A stretch of 43,311 nt of DNA. Origin: Planctomycetota bacterium (GTDB lineage: Bacteria; Planctomycetota; Planctomycetia; Gemmatales; Gemmataceae). Positions 8,772-15,807 of this stretch are shown in pieces. Each line of letters begins with the position of its first letter. Positions within the stretch are counted from its first letter, which is position 1. The notes under the pieces are model-generated. The model searched no databases and was not told the origin of the DNA. It saw only the letters and a list, made by a program, of their open reading frames with translations. The stretch is taken from contig VGZJ01000016.1 of assembly GCA_016872595.1 (NCBI GenBank), positions 1-43,311 of the forward strand, in the 5' to 3' direction. A program made the translations under genes and the position numbers.

Positions 8772-9278
8772 GTGACCCGACCCGCTGTCCGCGCCGCCCT
8801 CGTCGCGCTCGCCGCCCTCGCCGGCGGGTGCTCGAAGAAGGCCGACGACAAGGCGAAACTGCAAGGCGAGTGGACCGTCGCGTCCATCGAACTGCCCGAC
8901 ATGCCCGCCAACGAGCAGCGCGGGCTGGAGCAGTTCAAGGAACTGACGGTGAGCGTGGCGAACGACCGCATCACGATCCGCCACCCGAGCGTGCAATCGA
9001 CCCTGACCGTGTACTTCACGCTCAGCGCCGCCAAGACGCCGAAGGAGATCGACACCACGAGCGGGGAGCTGACGCACGAAGACGGGGGCCGGCGCGAGCG
9101 CGACATCGAAGCGAAGCTGGAGCCGATCCGCGGCATCTACAAGTTCGAGGGCGACGAACTGGTGCTCGCGGTGCCGCTGGGCCGGGGCGACGACCTCCCG
9201 CGCCCGACCGAGTTCAAGCCGTCCGCCGACGTACAGAAGGGCCAAGCGGTTCTGGTGTTCCACCTGAAGAAGAGGTGA
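8772..9278 (+). CDS. TIGR03067-family lipoprotein
   Basis: A 168-residue protein with a short lipoprotein-type signal (LVALAALAGGC then SKKADD), suggesting lipid attachment at Cys20 or so and an extracytoplasmic location. The domain follows the family pattern: KLQGEWTVAS, SVANDRITIR, TPKEIDTTSG, IRGIYKFEG, RPTEFKPS and a final VLVFHLKK. The GTG start at 8772 has GGAGG at 8761-8765 with good spacing. It lies 14 bp after the previous stop and ends next to another family member, so it is part of a tandem array. No catalytic residues are known for the family. Confidence 0.85.
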   Translation: MTRPAVRAALVALAALAGGCSKKADDKAKLQGEWTVASIELPDMPANEQRGLEQFKELTVSVANDRITIRHPSVQSTLTVYFTLSAAKTPKEIDTTSGELTHEDGGRRERDIEAKLEPIRGIYKFEGDELVLAVPLGRGDDLPRPTEFKPSADVQKGQAVLVFHLKKR

Positions 9279-9286
9279 GGCGCGCC

Positions 9287-9775
9287 GTGCGGTTCCTCGC
9301 GCTCGTAATCGCTGTGGGCCTGCTGGCGTCGGCCGGGCCCGGCGCGCCCGTGCCAAAGGAGAAAGCGCCCGCGAACCCGGACCTCGCCGCGATGCAAGGC
9401 AAATGGGTCCTCACCGACATGACGTTCAACGGGCTGTCGCTGGGGGCCGACTTCGCCAAAGACCTGAAGCTCACGATGGAGGTTAAGGGCGACACGAGCG
9501 TAACCGTCGGCGAGAAGTTCAAGCAGCGCCTCACGGCCGACTTGGTGTTCGACCGCGACGTGACCCCGCACCGGCTGACGTACACGAACAGCAAAGAGAC
9601 CGACCTTGAGGGGAAACCGATCAAGGACCGCGACACCAAGCCGACGAGCCGCGTGATCTACAAGATCGCCGGCGACACGCTCACCATCGGCGGCACGATG
9701 GACGGTAAGGAGTTCCCCAAGGACTTCACCGACAAGGGCGTGATGACGATGACTTTCAAGCGCGTGAAGAAGTGA
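9287..9775 (+). CDS. secreted TIGR03067-family protein
   Basis: A 162-residue protein with a signal peptide (VRFLALVIAVGLLASAGPGA, cleaved near residue 20). Family landmarks: MQGKWVLTDM, a VKGDTSVTVG strand, a TPHRLTYTNS segment, SRVIYKIAGD, and a MTMTFKRVKK end, similar to the member at 1675. The GTG at 9287 is preferred to the GTG at 9275, which overlaps the previous stop, because GAGG at 9277-9280 is well spaced from 9287. It is the third member of the array between the DUF58 and BatA genes. Confidence 0.82.
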   Translation: MRFLALVIAVGLLASAGPGAPVPKEKAPANPDLAAMQGKWVLTDMTFNGLSLGADFAKDLKLTMEVKGDTSVTVGEKFKQRLTADLVFDRDVTPHRLTYTNSKETDLEGKPIKDRDTKPTSRVIYKIAGDTLTIGGTMDGKEFPKDFTDKGVMTMTFKRVKK

Positions 9776-9783
9776 GGCGTGCC

Positions 9784-9870
9784 GTGCGGACCCTCGCGCT
9801 GTTCCGCCCGACGGCCGCGGTCGCCACCCTGCCGAATGACGCGGTCATTGTTCTGGTTCGTGTGAAGTAA
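9784..9870 (+). pseudogene. internally deleted TIGR03067 paralogue remnant
   Basis: A 28-codon frame starts with a GTG at 9784 and ends at a TAA. Its first bases (GTGCGG then CCTCGCGCT, with GAGGCGTGCC before) closely copy the start of the previous gene (GAGGCGCGCC, GTGCGG, CCTCGCGCT). Its last codons read NDAVIVLVRVK, like a TIGR03067 C-terminus. The middle of about 130 codons is missing. I read it as a paralogue collapsed by an internal deletion. It might still be translated as a 28-residue peptide. Confidence 0.6.
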
Positions 9871-9880
9871 GGAACTTCCG

Positions 9881-10528
9881 ATGCGGTCGATACGAGTGAC
9901 GACGTTGGCGCTCGCACTCGCGGCGCTCGCGGGCTGCGGCAAGAAGGCCGAGACCGGCGCGCCGTCCGGCGCGGGCGGCGACCGCGACAGGCTCCAAGGC
10001 ACGTGGGCCATCGAGACGTTCGACGAGGGGCGGCACCAGAATCATGCCAAATATGAGACGCTCGAGGACGTCCGGCCCCCGAACCCGGCCGACCCCGAAG
10101 ACATCGCAGCGGTGCGCCTCACGTTCGACGGCGACCGCCTGACCATCGCATTGTACGGCGAGACGAAGGACGCCCTCACCGTCGTGCTGGACGAGACCGC
10201 GAACCCGAAGGTGTTGAAACTGACGGAGGTGCTCGACGCCGACGCGCGCCCGCGCGGCACCTTCGCCGGGACGAAGCGCGGTGGCCCGGCCCCGGCGCGC
10301 GAGCCGGAGAAGCAGGAGTGGATCTACAAGTTCGACGGCGACAAGTTGGTCGTCGCGTTCAGCAAGGGGGGCGACGGCCCGCGCCCGACCGAGTTCAAGG
10401 CCCGCCTCCGCTCCGAGGAGAACGGCAAGGAGGTGCCGCGCGTGACCGTCGTGACGCTGAAGAAGACCGACGCACCGCCCCCGGCGCGGCCCCGCTACAC
10501 AACCACCAGTCGCGGCACCCGCAAGTAA
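9881..10528 (+). CDS. TIGR03067-family lipoprotein
   Basis: A 215-residue protein with a clear lipobox (LALALAALAGC, Cys at about 19). Landmarks: RLQGTWAIET, a TFDGDRLTIAL strand, NPKVLKLTEV, WIYKFDGDKLVVAF, RPTEFKARL and VTVVTLKK. It is longer than its siblings because of an acidic and Pro-rich insert (ETLEDVRPPNPADPEDIA), a Lys/Arg/Pro loop (GTKRGGPAPAREPEKQ) and a Thr/Arg-rich tail. The ATG at 9881 follows AAGGAA with 7-base spacing. It ends 30 bp before the BatA-type gene, so it belongs to the same transcription unit. Confidence 0.85.
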   Translation: MRSIRVTTLALALAALAGCGKKAETGAPSGAGGDRDRLQGTWAIETFDEGRHQNHAKYETLEDVRPPNPADPEDIAAVRLTFDGDRLTIALYGETKDALTVVLDETANPKVLKLTEVLDADARPRGTFAGTKRGGPAPAREPEKQEWIYKFDGDKLVVAFSKGGDGPRPTEFKARLRSEENGKEVPRVTVVTLKKTDAPPPARPRYTTTSRGTRK

Positions 10529-10558
10529 CCGCACACCCGCACGCACAGGTTCCCAGCG

Positions 10559-12796
10559 ATGACGTTCTTGGCCCCGATCATGTTTGCCGGTGCCGCGGCG
10601 GTGTCGATCCCGATCGCGCTGCACTTCTTCTACCGCGCGCGGTACAAGCCGCTGCCGTGGGCCCCCATGAAGTTCCTCAAGGAGGCCGTCGAACAGACCA
10701 GCCGCCGCCTCAAGTTCCAAGAGTGGGTGCTGCTCGCGCTGCGGTGCCTCGCGCTCATCCTGCTGGCGCTGGCGCTGGCGCGGCCGGGGCGCGAGTCGGC
10801 CACCGCGGGCGGCGGCACCCAGCCCATCGACGCCGTGTTCGTCTTCGACACGTCGTTCACGATGGCCGCGAAGGACGGCGACAAGACCCGGCTCGAGCGC
10901 GCGAAAGCGGCCGCGCTCGCCATCATCGACGCGCTCCCGGATAAGTCGTCCGTGCAGGTCATTAGCGTCGCCGACCGCGCCACCGCCCTCGGCCCGGTCT
11001 CGCGCTTCAACCGCGACCAAGCCAAGCAACTGGTTCAGGCGCTGGAGGTGACGAGCCTCTCGACCGACCTGCTGCCGGGGCTGAACGAGGCCCTCAGCGC
11101 CGCCGAAACCGGGCGCGCCGAGAGCAAAGAGATTTACGTGTTCACCGACATGCAGCGCGCCGGGTTCGACCGCCAGATGAGCGCCCTGAAGCCCAAGTGC
11201 GAGGAGATCAAGGCGAAGGCGAACCTGATCTTCATCCGGTGCGGGAACGTGGACCGGAAGACGACCAACGTGGCCGTTACCGAGGTGCGACTGGAGGCCG
11301 CGATCCCGCACACCAAGACCCGCGTGCCGTTCGTGGTGAAGGTGAAGAACACCGGGCGCACCCCGGCCCGCGCCATCAAGGTGTTCCTCGACCTCGACGG
11401 CAAGCCGGTGGAGGAGAAGGGCGTCGAGATCGCCGAGATCGAGCCGGGCGACGCGGCCACGGTGACGCTGACCGGCGACCTGACCGAGGCCGGGGCGCGG
11501 CTCCTGACCGCGCGCGTCACCGGCGACGACATCGACGGCGACAACGTCATGTACAAGGTGGTGGGCGTGCGCGACAAGGTGCGGGTGCTGCTGGTGGCCC
11601 CGCCGCGCCGCCCCGAACAGAGCGAGACCGACGCCGGCGACTGGTTCGCGCGCAAGGCCCTGATCCCGTTCGACGCGGACAAGGACCGCGACAAGATCGC
11701 CAACTACTTCATCGAGACGGAAACGGTCGCGCCCAACGAGGTCGGCCCCGACAAGCTGCTGAAAAAGGACATCGTGTACCTGTTGAACGCCGCGGCCCGC
11801 ACCGACAACCCGCTACAGGGCATGGCCCCGGCGTTCGTGGACAAGCTCGCGGAGTTCGTCAAGAACGGCGGCGGCCTCATCGTCGGGTGCGGCGACGCCG
11901 TGAACCCGGCCGCGTACAACCGCGCGCTCGGCCCGAACGGGGCCGGGTTGCTCCCGCTCCCGCTCGGCGCGGTCCGCACCACCACGCCCGCGGCCCTGTT
12001 CGTGCCCGCCGCCACCAGCATCGACGAGAACTCGGTGTTCGGCCCGATGAAGCCGTACACCGAGTGGCTGGCCCGCGGCGAACTGGCCCGCATGATCGAC
12101 CTCGACGAGTCGCCCGCGGCCGCGGCCGGCGCGACCGTGCTCCTGCGCACCACCGACAACAAGCCCCTCGTGGCCTCGCGCGTGGTCGGGCAGGGCGAGG
12201 TGATCTTCTTCGCCACGTCGCTCGACGAGAACTGGGGCCGGATGATGTCCGACGGGCAGCTCGCGATCCCGATGACCACCCACCTCGTCTCGCACCTGAC
12301 CAACCGCAAGGTGCCGGGCGGCACCCGCGTGGTCGGCAGCCCGCTGTCGTGGGCCCCGCCGAAGGCCGAGGCCGGGTACGAACTCATCAAGCCCGCGAAG
12401 CCGAGCGAAAAGACGCGCGCCCGCGTGCAACTGAAGGACGCCAAAGAGGTGAACGGCAAGCTCACGGTCACGTCGGCCGATACGCTGGTCGCGGGCGAGT
12501 ACGCCATCGTGCCGGTCGGCGCGGCGGACCCGGTCGGGCTGACCGGCGAGACCGGTGTGGTGTACGTCGTGAACCCGGACCTGCGCGAGACCGAGAACCT
12601 CGAAACGCTGACCGACGGCGACGCCGAAAAGGTGCTCGGGTTCCGCCCGGTGATCCTCTCGGCCGGCACCGACACCGAGGCCGCGGTGCGCGAGCGCCGC
12701 ACCCGCGGCGAGTGGACCGAATACGCCCTCCTGTTCCTCCTGTTCCTGCTGGTGGCCGAGGCGACATGGGCGTGGTTCTGCGGCAAGGCGAAGTAG
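10559..12796 (+). CDS. BatA-type membrane protein with vWA domain
   Basis: A 745-residue protein. The N-terminal BatA segment has a first helix (residues 4-24) followed by FYRARYKPLPWAPMKFL, then a second helix (WVLLALRCLALILLALALA, 56-74). A vWA domain follows with the metal site DTSFTM (97-102), where the usual second Ser is Thr101. Residues about 225-330 look like an Ig-like beta domain (PFVVKVKNTGRTPARAIKVF), then a Rossmann-like region (FVDKLAEFVKNGGGLIVGCG). A last membrane helix closes the chain (YALLFLLFLLVAEATWAWF). The topology places the vWA and following domains between the membrane anchors. In MoxR clusters such proteins are thought to assemble with the DUF58 protein; function here is inferred from context. 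Confidence 0.9.
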   Translation: MTFLAPIMFAGAAAVSIPIALHFFYRARYKPLPWAPMKFLKEAVEQTSRRLKFQEWVLLALRCLALILLALALARPGRESATAGGGTQPIDAVFVFDTSFTMAAKDGDKTRLERAKAAALAIIDALPDKSSVQVISVADRATALGPVSRFNRDQAKQLVQALEVTSLSTDLLPGLNEALSAAETGRAESKEIYVFTDMQRAGFDRQMSALKPKCEEIKAKANLIFIRCGNVDRKTTNVAVTEVRLEAAIPHTKTRVPFVVKVKNTGRTPARAIKVFLDLDGKPVEEKGVEIAEIEPGDAATVTLTGDLTEAGARLLTARVTGDDIDGDNVMYKVVGVRDKVRVLLVAPPRRPEQSETDAGDWFARKALIPFDADKDRDKIANYFIETETVAPNEVGPDKLLKKDIVYLLNAAARTDNPLQGMAPAFVDKLAEFVKNGGGLIVGCGDAVNPAAYNRALGPNGAGLLPLPLGAVRTTTPAALFVPAATSIDENSVFGPMKPYTEWLARGELARMIDLDESPAAAAGATVLLRTTDNKPLVASRVVGQGEVIFFATSLDENWGRMMSDGQLAIPMTTHLVSHLTNRKVPGGTRVVGSPLSWAPPKAEAGYELIKPAKPSEKTRARVQLKDAKEVNGKLTVTSADTLVAGEYAIVPVGAADPVGLTGETGVVYVVNPDLRETENLETLTDGDAEKVLGFRPVILSAGTDTEAAVRERRTRGEWTEYALLFLLFLLVAEATWAWFCGKAK

Positions 12797-12811
12797 AGGG
12801 CAGAAGACAGA

Positions 12812-12879
12812 AGCCCCCTCACCCGCCGCCGCAAAGCCGGCGGCGACCTCGCCCCGCAAAGCGTGGGGGAGAGGTGTGG
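12812..12879. repeat. intergenic hairpin-rich repeat remnant
   Basis: The gap 12797-12968 carries CGCCGCCG (12824-12831) pairing perfectly with CGGCGGCG (12838-12845), and a second weaker hairpin (CCCCGC at 12852-12857 with GCGTGGGG at 12861-12868). The outer sequences CCCCTCACCC (12815-12824) and GGGGGAGAGG (12865-12874) resemble the C-run and G-run pattern of the element at 8105-8242, so this may be a decayed relative. Confidence 0.5.
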
Positions 12880-12968
12880 GCCTGCGAGCGCGCCGCCTGA
12901 CGACGAGCGGGGGCGTCGGCCCCTGTTCGAGACGCGCACACGAAGAAACGAACTGAGTGCAACCTTCA

Positions 12969-15599
12969 ATGAACACGGCATTCGATACCCCCCTGTTCGG
13001 CCTGTTCTGGGGCCTTCTCGACGGCGAGCTGCAGACCCGCGGCTGGTTCTGGCGCGAGGTCGCGCTGCTGCTGGGGCTGCTCGCGGTCGCCGCGGTCGGG
13101 GTGCTGTACGCGCGCGAACAGGGCCGGCTCAGCCCGGCCCGCCGGCTCGTGCTCGCCGCCGTTCGCATGGCGACCGTGCTCGTCGTCGCGTTCCTCCTGC
13201 TCCGCCCCGTGTGGGTCACGGAGAGCAAGGGCGAGCGGAAGCGCACCGTCGCGGTGCTCATCGACGTGTCCGAGAGCATGGCGCAGAACGACCCGCGGCC
13301 GGCCCTCGACGACCAGTGGCGCGTCGCGCTGGCCTACGGCCTCATCGACCCCGACAAGCCGTTCCCCACCGACCCCGCCGCGCTGACCGCGCTGAAGGCC
13401 CCGGACCGGCCGGCCCGCATCGCGGTCGCGCGCGAGGCGTTCACGAACCCCAAGCTGGACCTGCTCAGGCGGCTCCGGGAGACCGGGCCGCTCGAGATCT
13501 ACACGTTCGGCGCGACCAGCACCGGGCGCGACCCGACCTCCACGGACTGGCTCAAGACCCTCGCCGCCGACGCGCCGCGCACCGCCATGACCAGCGCCGC
13601 GCTCGAGCTGCTGAACCGCGACGAGAACGAGCAGCCGGCCGCGGTCGTCATCGTCACCGACGGGCGCGACAACGCCAGCGACAAGACGTTCGCCGAACTC
13701 GCGGCCCGGTTCCGCGAGCGCAAGATCCCGCTGCACATCTACGGCGTCGGCAGCTCGTCGTTCGGTCAGCTCCGCCTGCGCGACGCGCTCGTGCCCGAAA
13801 GCGTGTTCCTCGACGACCTCGTCTCGATCCCGGTGCGGTACGCGGTCAAGGGCATCGCCGCCGGCACCGGCACCGTGAACATCGTCGTCAAGTACGGCGA
13901 CCCGAAGGGCAAAGAGGGCGTCGACTACCTGATCGCCACGGAGAAGAAGAACATCCCGGTGAAGGAGGGCGACGACCTGCGCGAGGTGCTCACGTTCACC
14001 CCCACCAAGGAGCACGCGGCGCTCAAGAAACAGGACATCACCGTCGAGATCGAGGTGAAGACCGACGGCCAAGCCGGGGCCACCGTCGAGACCCTGAAGG
14101 ACGCGGCCACGCGCTCGACGCAGATCGTCTCGAAGAAGCTCAAGGTGCTGGTCGTGGACGGCCTGCCGCGGGTGGACTTCAAGTTCCTCCAGCGCGCCCT
14201 GATGCGCGACACCAAGCGCGTCGAGGCCATGTTCTTCCTGACGGAAGGTGACCGCGAGGCCATGAAGACCGGGTACCCGTGGTTCAAGGAGTTCACCCGC
14301 CAACTGAACGGCACCCTGACCATCGAGAAGGACGAGTTCCGCAAGCTGATCAACGAGTTCGACCTGCTGATTCTGGGCGACGTCCCGCCGACGTTCTTCT
14401 CCACGGACGAGCGGTACGACCACCACAAGGTGATCAACGAGTTCGTGGCGGAGGGTGGCGGGCTGATCCACATCGCGGGTAAGTGGGGCGCGCCGCGCGG
14501 GTGGCTCGGGGGCGACCCGAAGCGGGCGTCCATCGCCGACGTGCTGCCGGTGGAACTGAAGCCGGTGCCGTTCGCGATCCAGCCCCCGGAGGGCCGGTAC
14601 TACCAGCCGTTCGTGCCGGTGCTCGCGCCGAACGCCGTGCGGAACCCGCTGGTCGCGCTCGAGGACGACCCGCTCGACAACGCCGACGTGTGGGGCAAGC
14701 TCACGCGCGTGAACCCCAACGACCCGCCCCCGCCGCCCCCGGACCCGAACCGCACCGACAAGAAGGCCCAACTGCAACCGCTCGAATGGTACTACCCGGT
14801 GCAGCGGCTCAAGCCCGGCGCGGAGACGTTCCTCGTTCACCCCACGGCCCGCACCCCGGAACCGGACAACAAGCCCGTGCCCCTGCTCGTGGGCCACTAC
14901 TTCGGCAAAGGCTACGTCCTGTTCTGCGGGTTCGACGACACGTGGCGCTGGCGGTTCAACGAGGCCGACAAGTACTTCGGCCGGTTCTGGACCCAGTGCG
15001 TGTACCAAACCGGCGCGCCCCGCATGGTTGGCACCAAGCTCACCCAGCTCTCGCTGGACGTGTTAGAGCCGGTCGCCGGCAAGAGCGGGCAGGTGTACGC
15101 CCGGCTGCTCGACGACAAGTTCAAGGGGCTGACCGCCGAAGAGATCGAGGCCACGCTGGTGCGCGTGGACGGCGACGTGAACGACAAGGACCACACCACG
15201 AAGATCAAGCTGCGCAAGCTCGACGGCCAAGACGGGGAGTACGTGTCGCCGCTGCCGTTCAACAAGGAGGGCCGGTACAAACTGACCCTCGACCCGAAGA
15301 ACGGCTCGCCCGCTACCATGGAGTACCGGGTCGGGCTGCCCCCGGACCACGAGAAGGCGAAGGGCGCGATGGCCGCGGCCGAGCTGCGCCAACTGGCCGG
15401 CGACAGCGGCGCGAAGGACAGCCCCGGCAAGTTCTACCACGAGGAGGACCTGCACAAGCTCCCGAACGAGGTCGGCGCGCAGTACACGCCGTTCACCCGC
15501 CGGAGCGAGAGCATCTTGTGGAACTGGTGGTGGATGGGCGCGCTGATCCTGCTGCTGTCGGTCGAGTGGTTCCTGCGCAAGTTTAACGGGCTGAGTTGA
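12969..15599 (+). CDS. membrane vWA protein with glutamine-amidotransferase-like domain
   Basis: An 876-residue protein. Two N-terminal helices (about 30-47 and 60-79) precede a vWA domain with an intact metal site DVSESM (99-104) and a later TDGRDNASD motif. Around residues 395-520 is a class I glutamine-amidotransferase-like fold (KVLVVDGLPRVDFKFLQRAL, then FDLLILGDVPPTFF and EFVAEGGGLIHIAGKWGAPR). No catalytic Cys is seen where a true amidotransferase would have one, so it is probably structural. A beta-rich segment (about 685-785) leads to one last helix (WWWMGALILLLSVEWFL). The ATG at 12969 was chosen over a GTG four codons upstream. With the previous gene it forms a pair of vWA membrane proteins, as in Bat-like operons. 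Confidence 0.88.
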   Translation: MNTAFDTPLFGLFWGLLDGELQTRGWFWREVALLLGLLAVAAVGVLYAREQGRLSPARRLVLAAVRMATVLVVAFLLLRPVWVTESKGERKRTVAVLIDVSESMAQNDPRPALDDQWRVALAYGLIDPDKPFPTDPAALTALKAPDRPARIAVAREAFTNPKLDLLRRLRETGPLEIYTFGATSTGRDPTSTDWLKTLAADAPRTAMTSAALELLNRDENEQPAAVVIVTDGRDNASDKTFAELAARFRERKIPLHIYGVGSSSFGQLRLRDALVPESVFLDDLVSIPVRYAVKGIAAGTGTVNIVVKYGDPKGKEGVDYLIATEKKNIPVKEGDDLREVLTFTPTKEHAALKKQDITVEIEVKTDGQAGATVETLKDAATRSTQIVSKKLKVLVVDGLPRVDFKFLQRALMRDTKRVEAMFFLTEGDREAMKTGYPWFKEFTRQLNGTLTIEKDEFRKLINEFDLLILGDVPPTFFSTDERYDHHKVINEFVAEGGGLIHIAGKWGAPRGWLGGDPKRASIADVLPVELKPVPFAIQPPEGRYYQPFVPVLAPNAVRNPLVALEDDPLDNADVWGKLTRVNPNDPPPPPPDPNRTDKKAQLQPLEWYYPVQRLKPGAETFLVHPTARTPEPDNKPVPLLVGHYFGKGYVLFCGFDDTWRWRFNEADKYFGRFWTQCVYQTGAPRMVGTKLTQLSLDVLEPVAGKSGQVYARLLDDKFKGLTAEEIEATLVRVDGDVNDKDHTTKIKLRKLDGQDGEYVSPLPFNKEGRYKLTLDPKNGSPATMEYRVGLPPDHEKAKGAMAAAELRQLAGDSGAKDSPGKFYHEEDLHKLPNEVGAQYTPFTRRSESILWNWWWMGALILLLSVEWFLRKFNGLS

Positions 15600-15608
15600 G
15601 AAGACGAA

Positions 15609-15771
15609 TAGCCACAAAAAAGCACAGAAGACACAAAAGGAAACCCAAGACAGAGAAAGAGATCAAGACCCTTGTGGCTGTGACGTTTTGCCCTGAGCCT
15701 TTTGAACTCTGCCTCCTCGATTGAACTTTGTCTGCTGTCTATTTTGTGGTTCTTGTGCCTTATTGTGGCTA
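15609..15771. repeat. intergenic inverted-repeat element with CACAAA motifs
   Basis: The left arm 15609-15638 and the reverse complement of the right arm 15742-15771 agree at 24 of 30 bases, beginning TAGCCACAA. The whole gap 15600-15807 is strikingly AT-rich against its neighbours, purine-rich on the left and pyrimidine-rich on the right. An analogous element lies at 34402-34575. It separates two genes of the block and could form a long stem-loop in the transcript. Confidence 0.8.
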
Positions 15772-15807
15772 ATTGCCTTTGTCTTTTGCCCTCAGTATCG
15801 ACCTACG

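Noticed and set aside
12863-14251. 462-codon plus-strand frame overlapping the vWA/GATase-like gene
   Set aside because: It is an Arg-rich shadow frame without homology; the vWA gene in the other frame has clear domains and membrane helices.
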